Source of the DNA: Bombyx mori
Taxonomy: Eukaryota > Arthropoda > Insecta > Lepidoptera > Bombycidae
Assembly: GCF_030269925.1 (NCBI RefSeq)
Contig: NC_085133.1
Location: forward strand, 7,150,001-7,214,000
DNA length: 64,000 bases
Direction of reading: 5' to 3'
How positions within the stretch are numbered: the first letter of the stretch is position 1; every line of letters starts with the position of its first letter. Under the pieces are notes generated by a model. It worked only from the letters and a program-made list of their open reading frames with translations. It searched no databases and had not been told where the DNA came from. This document shows positions 13,601 to 28,600 of this stretch, in pieces. A program made the translations under genes and the position numbers.

Positions 13601-16600
13601 GAATGGAGGCGTTGTTTGGAGATGCAGACTAAAAGATTGGAGAATGGCACAAAAGTTCCTCAAGGGTTTTTTGGTCTTCCTATATGCCAGTAGCCTCGAG
13701 AGCTATTAGGTTTCACCATAACCAGTGGGCGAGCTCACGGGGCCCTGCCTGGGAGAACTTGCTAACATCTGTCGTAGCAAGAGCACCGCTTCGCTGAATC
13801 TCAATCCACTGAGAAGATCCGGTGACAAGGGTCGAAATGTCAAGCCAATATATACCCAGCCTCTCGGTTAGATAAGATAAGCTCGTCCTCACTCCAGATC
13901 GTTCGCCTGTCTGTTTTACAGTATAAGCATAATAATGGCATGGATTACAAAAATAATAATAATAACATGGTGTTGGACATGCTGCAATTTCGACTCGTAT
14001 AAGTAACGCCAAAGTGTGTTCTTGATTTTGTGATTCACGCAGCAAAGTCGTTGCACTTTTGACTTTGCTTTTCTCAAAGATAGTGCTTTAAATCGATGCG
14101 TGAGATAAAGTAATTGTTTCGAAATAAATACAAGTGTTTCATTATTGACTGTGGTGTGTGGTGTAGCCTAGTGTGTCGTAAAAGACAACGAACACATTTG
14201 AGATTTTTGATAGACTTCAGAGGCTGTGCCAGCGTAACCGAGCGAATAGGTGAGCTCACGGGGCTCAAACCTAAAGACGTTGCTAAGACTAGCAAGAGCA
14301 GTGCTTCACAGAAAATACCACCGCATTGGAAGCGCGACCCATTGAGAAGTTCCGGCCAGAAATTCAGTGGGTTGTGTCTGTGGGTTAATTTACTCGCCGA
14401 GCCCTACGTCGCAAGCGACGGGTTCGACCAAACGATGATCGGCACATTTGAGAATTCGACATTGTCGACTTCTCTAAGCACTTAACATCGGGTGGCAATT
14501 GTACTCGTTCACCCGTCTTAGTAGCTATGAAACAAAACATGTACCAAAGAATGACAGTAGAAAATGTATTTACCCAAGCAATAACGTCCACAGGCACTTC
14601 GAGCAGCCAGCTCCGCCCCTGGCCCAGCCTGAGCCGCAATACTTCCCCTTCCCTAAGTACAACGAGCCCTATTCGTTCAAACGTGATGACATGCCGTACG
14701 ACATGAGCCAGCACCACCAAGCCCATCAGCACCAGCCCCACCAGCCGCATCCCCAGTACGCGCCACCGCAAAAACGCGACGACGATATTTATAATGGTAA
14801 GTCTATTACTACTTATACAGTGTATTTAAATGTATTTCGTAATAAAATTATCATGAACTTGCAATAATCATTTCCGTGTGATCGCCATCTAGAAATTTCG
14901 ACAGGTTCATCGTTTGTGAATGGCAAATTAATAATCTAGATATAATATTTGATGAATACCATTTTTTTTATAGCTTATATGGGCGGACGAGCTCACAGGC
15001 CACCTGGTGTTAAGTGGTTACTGGAGCCCATAGACATCTACAATGTAAAAGCACTACCCACCTTGAGATATAAGCTCTAAGGTCTCAAGTATAGTTACAG
15101 CGGCAAAAATAGGCAGGGCGGTGGCACCTACCCGCGCGGAGTCACAAGAGGTCCTACAACCAGTACCATTCTTTAATAATAATAAAAATTAAAAATCCTA
15201 TTGCAAACCTTACTCCCCAATGCTTACAGATCTCATTTCGTAGTCGCATTCAACGACAGCACAACCTTGTCTTAAAAATACATATTAGTGAAAACCGCAT
15301 TCTCAAAATTAGTAACGATCAAAAACGCTCAAGAACTATTGTAACTGACAAACTCATAAATATCAGATGTCCACGTATAGCCCGCGCTTTAATGATCAGT
15401 GATGCAGACGAGCTTTTGAATAGGTATCACGCACCGACAGCACTCCGTTGTTGGAATAGCACCTTAGGGTAATAACAATTAGGTAGGGGGACCAAAAACT
15501 GCCACTTATCACTGGTGGTAGGACCTCTTGCTAGTCCGCTCGGGTAGGAACCACCACTCCGCCTATTTCCGCCGTGAAGCAGTAATGCGTTTCGGTTCGA
15601 AGGGTGGGGTAGCCGTTGTAACTATACTGAGACCTCAGAACTTATATCTCAAGGTGGGTGGCGCGCTTACGTTGTGGTCTATGGGCTCCAGTAACCACTT
15701 AACATCAGGTGGGCTGTGAGATCGTCCATCCATCAAAGCAATAAAAAAAATTAAAAAAAAAAAACTTGGAGTTGTAGTTAAACGTAATAAGTGATACTAC
15801 TATACAATAACGATGTTGTATGAGTAGGCTATGCCTCCAAACTGTCCTGACAATATCTACCACGCAGTCATACATCTCGGTTTGAAGGATAGAATATAGG
15901 GTCGTTATTACAATGCAATTAAGACTTCTAACTCAAGCCTTAATGCGGCCCTGTTGCATGGCTGTAAACATCTTCAGGTGTATTTATATATGTGCATATT
16001 ATTTATAACAAAAAGGTAAAAACGATGTTAAACGAACAGGCATCAAGAGAGAGTGCGAAGATCCGTACTCGTTCGTCGAAGAAGAAACGATGTGCGCGAT
16101 GCTCCAGCAGCCCCAGCATCACCTGCAACAGATGCATCCCGATCACCATCCGCACATGATGCACCCCCAGCAAATGCTGCTCAACCAGCCCAAGAAGAGA
16201 GGCAGAAAGAAGAAGATTAAAGACGAGAATGGGTGAGTCGTGCTTTTTATTAGAGTTTATTAGCGTACAAGTTAGGGTCAGAGAATCGCATCTGATAATT
16301 GATCAGGGAGATGTCCGAACTACGATGGCTCATAGTCCCTTCTGAATTACTACTGTAGTAGCTTCTATCACTAGTGCCAACGGTTATTTCAATTATAGCA
16401 GCAAATACCGGTAAAACGTCGGTTTCTACTTTCGAGGTTTGTGGAGACAGCAACAGAATCTATATATTAATACATGAAGCAAACAACTTTGGACCCCTTT
16501 TTACGAAAATTGCGCGGACGGAGAAGTATGAAATTTCCCACGCTTAAAGAGAATATAGAGAAGGAATGCAGAATGTTTTTTTTTTAATGATGCATAAAAA

Positions 16601-19600
16601 ATACATTAAATCAAAAATAAAAACATTACACACACTACCATGTATTTGACACGCACACGCATGCATACTATTTGTTTATTGTCAACCTTTTTTTATTGCT
16701 TATAGTCTGTGGTCAAATTAAGAATAGAATAAATATTGTTTGTCTTTATTAATATTTGTTATAGTGTAGTCTTGGCGACATCTGTGATTATAGAACTATA
16801 ATAGTCTTTGACAATAGAATCATAATAGTGTACAAACTTATAATTTCAACTCGTTATGTATAAATTTTCGTTACCTCTAATGCGATTTTCAAAAACCTCG
16901 AATGCACCCAGTATTGGTAATTAAGGTTATTAATAATGAGCGAATACCCACCGAACCATATCTTCGTCGATCGTGTTTGGTGTTGATTCGAAAGACATCG
17001 CGATGATCATTCCCAGCTAAAACGTTAGCTAATCAGGCCGCACAATGTTTCGAAGCGGCAATTCGTATTAATACAAACAACATCGAAACTTTGCAATGAA
17101 TGAAAACGTAGTGTAACAATAAAGATTTATACGAAACTCAAACAAAACCCGAGAGCGAGCCAGTTTCGTTCATTCACAAAACGATAATAAATTCACTTTA
17201 CACCGACCCCGGTAAAATCATTCAGAGTTCTGTTTATAAACAAATCATCTGTAACACATTTCGTGTCATCGTTATCTCAAATAAAATTGGACGCGTATCT
17301 AACCAACCGGCTTAAATTATTATGTCATAATAAAATTATGAATATTATTGTTGGTCCGCGTTCTAATGAATGTCTTTTTTTTTTTAATAAGAAAGTATAT
17401 TCGAGTGATTTATTTGAATTGGCTTTCATTTCTTTGGACGATTAATGAAACTGTATTGAATTGAAGCTAGCGAATTTCGTTATTTTGCTAAGCATATTAA
17501 ACTGGGTTAATTTGGCATCACTACTTCTACTGCAACTTTTCTATTTAACCCACCTTCTTTGGATGGACCTCGAATATTCTAGTAGTAGTCAATGTAGTCT
17601 TTTTTTATGAATAACGAATAACTGGTAACCTAGAAGCCTTTCCAGCTTCAATAGGTCAGAATAAGCTCATCTATTTACATACAATAAAGAAAATATGTAT
17701 ACAGTTTACGCATTTGAAATGAAGAAAACCACTGAATTTCTCGGTGGGTCGCAATTCCGATCCAGTGGTAGATTCTGCGAAGCACTGTTCTAGCTAGGGC
17801 CAGTGATAGCAAACTCTCAGTTTGAGCCCGTGCGCTCACCTACCGATCAGCGAGAAATTGGAATAGCCCCTTAAGTTACCAACGATTAGCTAGGGGAAAA
17901 AGGAGAAACCTTCAATACTGTCTCGTTCTCTCGCAAGCTAAATCTTATTGTAGTTTCTATATTGATATCTCCGAGAATTCCAATCGCAAGCCGGCTCTCC
18001 ACCATTTTTAGTCAGGAAAAGCTTCCCATTCTTGATCAAATGGAGCGGAAACGATCCAAAAGCAGGGAACCATCAAGAAGGACGCACACTATAAGAGGAC
18101 AGTTGGGGGCAGCATCTGCGCCACTTTGACAAAGCGGCACGACACGAGAACCCTCTCATCGTGGCCGCCAGTAACTACATTCCCGATCCTGCGGACAGAA
18201 TGGAAAGCAGTCGACGTCGTCCAAAACACGTCATTTCGGATCCTCCTGATCCACTAACGGTGCTTTTAGGTATCTCAAGCACCGGTCATCGTTCTCGTCG
18301 AACCCATGGCTTGCGACGAAGGGCTCGACGAGTAAATTAACCCGCAGACACAGCCCACTGAGTTTCTCGCCGGTTCTTCTCAGTGGGTCGCGTTTCCGAT
18401 CCGGTGGTAGATTCTGCGAAGCACGGCTCTTGCTAGGGCTCGTGTTAGCAACGTCGTCAGGTTCGAGCCCCGTGAGCTCACCTACTAATTAAGTTTACGC
18501 TGAAATAGCCTCTCAAGGCTCAGCTCAGCTTGGGTAGGAAAAAAAAGGCAGCATCCATCAGGCTGTCCGGTCCACCTTGCAACGGACCGATTTTCCTAGA
18601 TGGACTAACATACGTGTGGTCGCGTAATGAGGGAACGACCAAGAAGAAGATTAATTTTTGGGCTGAAGCCGAAACCTTCACAAGAATTAATTACTCGTTC
18701 TCGCGTAGGCTAAATTATAAGCATGTCTTATGTTTGCCCATCTGTAATGTCACCTTTGTCTTTTCTTTTCACCGAGTTTCAGTTCACAACTGTTTTAAAG
18801 TTTTCCCTTAAAAACATGAATTTACCATTATTTTGTGTTGCTGTTCCGCACTACATCAATGTATTGTTCGAAATTTCTATAATTCCGATTGAGAATAATG
18901 ATCACAGTTCATCTTGATCTATAAAAAAAAAGTTCATAACGGTACGAAACGATGTAAGTATAATTTTCTCTTAAAAAATTCCGACATAGAACTAGAATTT
19001 AGATTGATTTTACCGAATAAAACACTTAAATCTAAGATGCATTCCTAGTCCGATATAGCGTTTAAGATAATATTTATAAATGATATTATTAACAACCTCG
19101 CCAAGTTTATGTGCCACATTCTAGCACGGCATTCGAATTAATTTGAAATTAAAATATTCTGCATGGTATATAATATATCTAAAAATACTTAAAATAGAAA
19201 GATAAAAAAACAGTTATGGAGTCGGACCGTGGTTTTTTGCTTATAGCTAATATAATCACTGTCGTCATGTCAATAATGCCCCAGTATTTTCGAAGCTGTT
19301 TTTTTTACATTCAAAATTAACTTGGGCTTTTTGGCCTTACTTCAAATTGTCTATGGGATTTTGACTTTGGTCACCAATCAATGTACCACCATTGAGATAT
19401 AATGTGTAATGGTAATATGTAGTATCTATTTATTTACGTATACGTTAGAACTCAATAAAGAATTGACAAGCTTAAAAAGCTCCCTAGTTCCGAGAATTAA
19501 TCCCCCAACTTTTCATTTCAGCTAATGTTTACGAATCATTATTGCGTATCGTTTTTTTTTTTGGAATACGTCCAAAGAAAAATTGCTGCGACATTCGTAC

Positions 19601-22600
19601 CTATCTACAGATTGACACGAGGAAATAGGAGGTCCCTTATTTGTGATTCGACTGCTAATCTTAAAATGGGACGACATTATATCATTTTTAACAGTTCTAA
19701 TATTTCGGAATTACAGTCAAAATCTGTTATAACGACATCGAAGGGACTGCTCATATTCAGTCGTAAAAACCGATAGTCGTAACAACCGGTGATGTCTAAT
19801 GTGTATCGTGCAAGTACAAACAAATCGATAGGGAATTATTAGAAAAATATATTTACATAATACGCAATTTTTCTTCAATATTAATTTGATTTCTTTTTCT
19901 TTGCGACATTTTGAAAGTTTCACGACTAACTCCACAAAGTTTTGGTGCGTTTTGTGTATAGATAAGTAATAAACTAACTGAAGAGATATGAAGAAGCGGT
20001 CTTTGACTCTACTGCATGCACGTGTTTTGTTTCTAAGAATTAGAAAAGACCCTGCACTAAACTAAATCCTATTGTTTTCTTTCCTGATTTTAATAGCCAT
20101 TGAAGACAAATGTGGATACCTATTCAAATTGTTTACAATACAGCTTAGCCGGTCGTTCTAACAGATCTAATTCTCCGAAATATTATTTAAATGTGGTCGT
20201 TTTATGAGGTATGTCGTTATAAGCAATTTCGTATAAAGCAATGTTTTTAATAAGGCGGTCATATGGCATTCAGCCGGGACCTTTGTTCTAGGTTATTATA
20301 ACCGGCATGTTGTTCTAAACGATGTCGCAGTAAACGGTTTTGACTGTAGTTTATTTTAATTCCATATTTAAACATCTGATGATAAATCTAGAGCCCATTG
20401 ATATCATAATGTGAATTTGGGCACCTGTCTTAATTGTATGAGTACAAGGGTTGTCCCACCCTTGAAACCGTAACGCATGTCTGATTCGCTTCAGAATTTG
20501 GCATCATGCTAATATGCCCTAACAATTGTAAATGACAGTCGATAATTTCAGTTTGCTGATATATAATGCCCATTCTCCTGTTCCTCTGTCGCCTTTTACG
20601 AAATCCACGGGGTGAAATGGGATAGGCCAGGAAATCCTTATTAGTATTTTACGTACGCCTGGTCCACTTAAGTCTTCGAGTGACAAAGATGGCTTCCATT
20701 GGACAAAAAGCTCACTAAAAACGAATTCCAATATATATTTTTACAATATAAGTTTTTACTGGTGGTAGGACCGTTTGTGAGTCTGCACGGGTATGTATAT
20801 GAGTTCTTAGTCTCAGTTTTTACCGTACAACGGCTGCCCCACCCTTCAAACCGAAACACATTACTGCTTCACGGCAGAAATAGGCAGAGTGGTGGTACCT
20901 ACTTGTGTGGACTTAACACGTTCTACCACCAGTAATTACACAAGTTATGAACTTGCGTAATTACGGGTTTGATTTTTATTACACGATGTTATACAATAAC
21001 CGTGGAAGGCAATTGTGTACATTAGAAAAATTGGTACATGCCTGCGGGATTCGAACACCGGTGCATCGCTAAACACGAATGCACCGGACGTCTTATCCTT
21101 TAGGCCACGACGACTTCAAAATATATTCGAATGGCGTAATAGAAAACTTCACTGGCCTCACCTGAAAAACTATAAACAGATAATTATAGCACACTAGTTA
21201 GGCTCGCTATATGAGCGACTCGTGTTCCCGTGTGACGTCACGGTGCAGTATGGTGCGTGGTGTGGTGACACAATTAGTACGCCGGCCGGTGACCCCGCAG
21301 CGAAATTAGCGTTCCGTCCGACTCTCCACCGACCCACTTGCGCTGAACTAGTGACACGCCCGCACCGAACCCGACACACGCTAAATACAAAAAAAAACTT
21401 TAATAAGAGTAGCAATAAAGTTGTTTTTATTGTTCACCTGAACTTAGGCGGTGCGGTGGTCGTACGTAACCCATTGACATTCAAGATGAATGTTAGTGCT
21501 CGTTGCGTTTATAGGCAAATGTCGTTTTAACCATTAAAAGCAACTATCCGTATTCTTCAAATTGAAACATCGCAACACACTCTTATGTAGCTCTAGTACA
21601 GCGGTCAGGGAACTTTTTTTTATTATTACCCCAAAATATTTTTGTGTAAGTTGATATTACCCCATGGCGAAGAACAAAAAAAAACGAAATCGCTACTTTT
21701 TAGCATCTTTCATATTATAGCCCCCATGATAATTTGAAATCACAACGATTCTACAGAAGTTTCACTTCAATATATACTTTTTACTCACAAAAGTTTCATT
21801 TTTACCCCCCAAAATTTCTATTTATCCCATTTGGGGTAATTTACCCCGGTTGCCCGACCGACCGCTGCTTTAGTATAACTAACTTAACTTTTCAGTTATA
21901 TAATCTTACATTGTGATTATTTTTAAAATAATTTGAAACATTTTTAAATTCGATAGAAATCATATTAGTTTTTCGAAATGACAGATACAAATTATTTGCT
22001 TCTAAAAATATAGCAAGAGACAAAAAAAAATTAAATATGTCATGGCGCCGCCAAAACTCCAACTCATTCAACAGCCCATCACCAACTGCGCAGTTAATAT
22101 TAAAGTTAATGTTACGATGATGAAGAAAAAAAAACATAAAACCCGAATCGAGAACCGGACCTCGTCCACATCTTGGATGTTAAAGGTGAGATCTTAGATC
22201 TCTAGTCTCAAGGTAGGTGGCGGCATTTACGTTGTAGATGTCTATGGGATCTGGTAATCACTTAACACCAGGTGGGCCGCGAGGTTGTCTTCCCTACTAA
22301 ACAATAAATAAAAAGTTAAGCGAATACCGGAACTCAAAGACCTTATGAACGCTGTCGCCCATTTCTAGACGAGATTTTTTTTTATTTCCGTATTGACAGA
22401 CGAGCACACGGCCCACCTTATAGTGAGTGGTCACCGTTATTAATGGACGTCAGCAATGCCAGGGGCAGAGCCAAACCGCAGCCTACCGTTTAATCATCTA
22501 GTGTCCATAACGTTTTCCAACAGTTGTATTGTATGCAGTTGCATTTTACGAACCGGTTTTTTTTTTTTTTAATAAATAATAAATATTTACTAACAATCAC

Positions 22601-25600
22601 GTCACGTTAACTGGTCCCGTGATAAGTTCGTAAAGAACTTGTGTTACAGGTACCAGATAACGGATATAAATGTAAGATTTTTATTATACACATACATATT
22701 TTTAATATACATCCATAACCCTGGAAAATACATTTATATTTATCATACAAATATCTTCCCTTGGCGGGATTCGAACCCGCGACCCCCTTGTGTAGTGACC
22801 ATGTCACTTACCACTACACCAGACGGCCGTTATATCTACTTCGCGGCAGAAATAGGCGGGCCGGCTAAGTGGTGGTACTTAAGTAGTAAGAACGAATCTG
22901 GTCAAAACTGGTACAGAGATGATTACATACCCTGACCAGTCGTCCGGGCAATACACAGCCGCCACCGACCAAAACACGTCATTTGGAATCCTCCCGATCC
23001 ACTTTCAACGCTTTTAGGCCCCTCAAGCACCGGTCACCGTCCTCGTCGAATGCGACGTGCAACTTAACGCGGGCACAACCCACTAGGAACACGTCGTAGA
23101 TGTCTATGGGCTCCAGTAACCACTTAACACCAGGTGGGCTGTGAGCTCGTCCACCCATCTAAGCAATAAAAAAGAATAACTACTTTAAACTAGAAAGGGT
23201 GATTTTTTCGCACCAAAATCTTGGCTAATGTTGATCCGTTAGAAGTCTTATCGGGATTGGCTAAGTCGTAACGTTCATTGCATTTAAGGTGAAATTATGA
23301 AAACAGTTGCAACACTAAAGCAATTCACCGTTTCTCCGATGACGGAGTCGTTTCGAGCCGAGAAACTATCTCTCGGGTCCTTGTTACCTTGTGCTTCTGA
23401 GGACATCTATATATTGAATACGTGAAGCAAAAACTTTGTACCCCTTTTTACGAAAATTGCGCGGACGGAGGAGTATGAAATGTCCCACACTTATATAGAA
23501 TATAGAGAAGGAGTGCAGAGTGTTAATTTTTTTTTTAAATTATGCATAAAAAATATTACACTACACACACTACCATGTATTAATTATTATTAATTATTAA
23601 TACATGGTATTATTGTACAGTCAAACCTGGATAAGCGAGAGTTCAAGGGAGCACAATCTCATTCTCGCTTATAGAGGTTTCTCACTAACCCAAGTTTCTC
23701 GCTAATGCTTCCTCTGAATTTCGATTCGCGATTTTCCGCATTCAAATGCATTCAATATTTTAAGTTTATGACTTTAATGACAGTACTTTAATTTTCTGTT
23801 TTTACATGATGCAGAACAGAACTTTCCTTCGCAATTGATTAACGATAAACTGAGTAAGTCCGACAAACAGGACGGTACACAGGCACACGTGTCCATTCGA
23901 AAATAATGCGATAAAAGAATACGATAAAATAACAACGTTATTTAATTCCACGAAATAGAATAGGTTAAATATTCACGAGAAAACAATACAAAAACAATGA
24001 TAGGAAGTTCCACGAAAGTTAAAAATGAGTCATAAAATAGCAGATGTTAAATTTGTAATTTGTTTTGTCATTTGTTCCTCCTAAATAATATAAATAAATA
24101 AATAAAGCTCGGCTGTCGCTTATAGAGGTATAGGATAGGTAGCATTCTCACTTACGGAGGTCCGTGAGGAAAAACGACTCTCTCTTACAGAGGTTTCTGT
24201 TTCTCGCTAATAGAGGTTTTGGGAGCTTAAAATGACGGGTCCTTGCTATTACTCTCACTTATAGAGTTTTCTTACTTATCCAGTTCTCACTTACCCAGGT
24301 TTGACTGTATTTATTTATATTATTTATGTATGTATTTATTTATATTATTATTACTTACTTATTACAGTGTGTGTTGTGTAATGTTTTTATATCTCAAGGT
24401 GGGTGGCGCATTTACATTGTAGATGTCTATATGGGATCCAGTAACCACTTAACACCAGGTGGGCTGTGAGGTCGTCCACCCATCTAAGGAATAAAAAAAA
24501 ATGTATTTGACACATACACGCATGTATACTATTTATTTATTGTCAAACTTTTCTTACTACTTATATTATAGTCTGTGGTCAAACTGAGAATAAATTAAAT
24601 ATTTTTTGTCATTATTAATATTTGTCTAAAGTGGAGTCTAGGCGAAATCTGTGATTATAGAAGTATAATAGTCTTCGACAATAGAATGATAATAGTGTAC
24701 AAATTTATAATTTCAATTAATTATAGTCTATATAAAATAATATCTATATAAAATATGTATAGAAACGCCCCGTTGTTGGTAATCGTTATATTTTATTTTT
24801 ATAATCATAAAACTCTCTTAGTTCCTTTTTTTTTTTGGTAAATTTACACCGCATAGTATCAATATTTTTGTGCGTTACATAACCCACGTATGACGACAGT
24901 GTATTATATTTAATGTGACTTGAAACATTTAACGATTTATTTGCTATTTGTTTGAATGGGTGAACAATCTCACGGCCCTAATTGTGTTAAGGGGTTATCG
25001 AAGCCCATAGACATCGCCACATAAATGCCACCACCGACCTCGAGATATGAGGTGTTAGTCTCAACTGTATAGTATAACGGCTGTCCATCCAACCTACATA
25101 GTGATTTAAAATGTTAATCATTAATATTTCTTAAAAATTGTGATGTTTGTCTTAACACAATTAAGATACCTTTCAATTACTTTTTTGCTTGTTTTATTTC
25201 TAGTACCTGCTTGCTTATTCAGTTTTTCTGAACTCAACAATGTTCAACGAGATTTTTTCTAATTCCTGGCATAGAAACGGAACCGTGTCGATAATCCTAA
25301 CAAATTAAAGCCGTGTTTATGCTATCGTCGATTCTGGATGAAATGAAAAGAAAGAAAAAAAACAGAAAAAATTTAGAAAAAAAAAACGCACTATCAACAA
25401 CGCTAATTGCGTGCGAAACTCGCGCGCGGCGGCGCCGCTGCGTGCGCACAAACGGGCCCGTTCGTGTGTGTTTACGTCGCCGGGATATTTCTGTACCGGA
25501 ACCGAACCGTCGCGCTATCGCCAGCCAAAAATCCCGACCGTATAATCGGATCAAGGTGGCAGGCAAAGCACACAATTTCGAATATTCATTCTAGGCTTCA

Positions 25601-28600
25601 TGTTTTTTTCTCTCGGCTAATTGAACGTTCTAATGTTTTGAGGGAAAACGTGTTTTTTTTTTGTTTTTTTTTTTTAAACAGTCTACTTTTGAACCCCGGT
25701 TGGATGTGGTAAAGGCGGATATGGAGTAGGATAACCTCACCCAGAAAGTTGCCGAAGACCGGACAAAGTGGAAGAGTTTAAGCTGAAAAGCTTACCCCGG
25801 CACTAGACTGGAAAAACGTTAGGAAGAAGAAGAATTTTTTTTTGCTTTATTGCCTAGGTGGGTGGACGCGCTGACAGTATACCTGGTGTTAAGTGGTTAC
25901 TGTTGTCTATACACATCCACAACGTAAATACGCCACCCACCTTGAGATATAAGTTCTAAGGTCTCAGTATATGTAGTTACAACAGCTACCCCACCCTCCA
26001 AACCGAAACGCGTTACTGCTTCACGGCAGAAATAGGCAAGGTGGTTGTACGTACGCAGTAATTACGCAAATTATAATTATGTGGGTTTGATTTTTATTAC
26101 ACGATGTTATTCCTTCACCATGGAAGTCAATCGTGAATATTTGTTGAGTACGTATTTCATTAGTAAAATTGGTACCCGCCTGAGATTCGAACACCGGTGC
26201 ATCGCTCAACACGAATGCACCGGACGTCTTATCCTTTAGGTCACGACGATTTGAATATATTTCGTAAATCGCCAACTGGTGTAGGTAGATAAACGTTTTC
26301 TTTTCATGGATCGGCTCAATGTCTTCTCAGTTAAACTATAGATTCTAACGTCGCCGATATATTTATCGTAATCGTATCTTTCAACGAAAAAACTACATAT
26401 ATTCCCCTATCGTGTGTTTTCCAACTTAATCCGGACCAAACTTGATTTATTTTCATATAACAAAAACAAGTCATAAATATATAAGGAAATCAAATGAACA
26501 AAACACAATTATTTTCATCATTTCAAAGTGTTCTTTTTACACGTCCTTGTGCGGTTCTCATAGCGCATTGAATTTAAATTGACATTAATTAGTTTAGCAT
26601 ATTTATTAAACTATTATGATTTTTTTTTCACATCACTTACACGAAATGAATGAGTAATTTATTCCGAACGTTTGCGAAGACGATAACGTTTTTAATGCCC
26701 CCTAAAATATAATTAAAATCGTTCTTAACAATGAAGCAATTGACATTAAATTAATGGATTATTACCATCTTAATTCTTGGGATCTCTGTCTAATCGAATC
26801 CCTAATCTTGCATTGTAAAAATACTTCATGAAATTAAAAATGTTTAGCATTAAAAAATTACGTTAAAAATGATTTTTCTGTGTCTTATAGATACTAGTAT
26901 AAAAATATAATAGCTATTATAAAATACAATACATCCCATAGACACAACCCACTGAGTTTTTCGCCTCATCTTCTCAGCACTGCTCTTGCTATGGCTAGTG
27001 TTAGCAAATTCTCTCAGGTTGAGCCCGTGAGCTCGCCTACCTGTCCAAGCGTAGCCGCCTAAGCTACCAGCTAATAGGAATAAAATCAATACAACTGAAA
27101 CTTCAACTTGATGCCTTCAAGCCCGTGGCGGTCTTCACTGAGTAATAACTAAGAGTTCTAATCTCTTAATGCCAAGCGACCCCTGATCCGTCAACTCTAC
27201 CCATCTAATGCAATACAAAATATAATAGAACCGATTTTGTTTATTAAATAAATATACTTAAGAAATCCCTTATTTCAAGACTGGTGGTAGAGCGTCTTGT
27301 GAGTCCGCACGGGTAGGTCCCACAATTCTGCCTATTTCTGCCATGATGCAGGTATGCGTGAAAGGCCGTTTTATTGTGAAAACTGAGATCTTTGAACTTA
27401 TATCTCAAGGTGGGTGGCGGGAATTCCTTTGTTAATGTTTATAGACCCCGATAATCACTTAACTAACCAGATGAGCCCTGAACTCCAGTCCACGTATCTA
27501 AGCAATAAATTGAAAAAAATGTGAGCTGGAATGTCAGTCGGTGATGACACATGGAAGATACGTCACTGTTAAAAAAACAGAAAGTCAAAATAACACTTAC
27601 ACTGATCCACCTACCGGTGCTAGAATATTATGCTCACTAGTCACTGGTTTTTATCACATGTACGTGTGAACTATTTATCGACTCATCTGGTGTAAAGTGG
27701 TCACAGAACACATCGACATCACAGCATGAACGAACACATTGAGACAGATCGAATTCCCACTCTTCAAATTGGAACATGTGACTTTATCGCGGCCAATATA
27801 CCAACACGTGTCTGCAACCCACTCTACCTACCACCAGTGAATGTAATTAATGCTAGACCACTGTAGACCATACATTTATCGATTGAATATACTTATACGT
27901 AATCCATCAGGTTCGAATTTTTTTTTATTTCCTTGATAGGTGGATTAGTTTACAGCAAACCGAAACGCATTACTGCTTTACGGCTGAAATAGGCAGCAGG
28001 GTGATGTTATCTACCCGTGCGGACTCACAAGAGATCCTAACACCAGTAATTACGCAAATTATATTTTTGCGAGTTTGATTTTTATTACACGACGTTATTC
28101 CTTCACCGTGGAAGTCAATCGTGAACATTTGTTAAGTACGTATTTCATTAGAAAAATTGGTACCCACCTGCGGGATTCGAACACCGTTGCATCACTCGAT
28201 ATGAATGCAGCGGACATCTTATCCTGTAGGCCACGACGACTTCAGAATGCCGTCAGATGTGCGGTCATAATAGATATCTTTTACTCCTCTTGTTTCTGGT
28301 ATCCACAGCACAAGGATGAAATCTTAACGTGTTACTCTTGAACGTGCAAAGTTTGTTTATTTATTATCTACGAAACGGAAGAAATATAATTTTTGGTTAA
28401 TAATCGTAAACTTTATTTGTCAGCATAACCACAATGCTCGAACATATTTGAATGTTGCCTTACGTTGACAGGGTAACGCTTAGAATTCGTCTTTATTAAA
28501 TACTAGCGACCCGCCTTCGCTTCGTTTCGGAAACTGTAATTTATTATTGATTTCTCCACTATTTAATGGATGTTATTATATATATAAACATTCCTCTTCA

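Larger units (their letters stand above)
23406..24735 (+). mobile_element. Helitron H1 split by later insertions
   Basis: H1 starts with TC at 23406, is cut near 23580-23617 by the pogo-like element, then by an S1 tail at 24391-24502, and resumes at about 24503 (ATGTATTTGACACATACACG) to about 24735. The insertions are younger than the Helitron. Confidence 0.75.

Noticed and set aside
18530..20859. Several 60-90-codon frames in intron 4
   Set aside because: AT-rich chance frames or SINE-derived; no conserved motif seen.
21040..21118. tRNA-like sequence (also near 26175-26252, 28165-28246 and 22758-22833)
   Set aside because: Acceptor and anticodon arms do not pair well, and each is fused to a repeated SINE body, so these are SINE heads and not tRNA genes.
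25297..25712. Overlapping 90-100-codon frames on both strands
   Set aside because: They result from a CpG-rich patch with few stops; no family resemblance and no splice context that fits.
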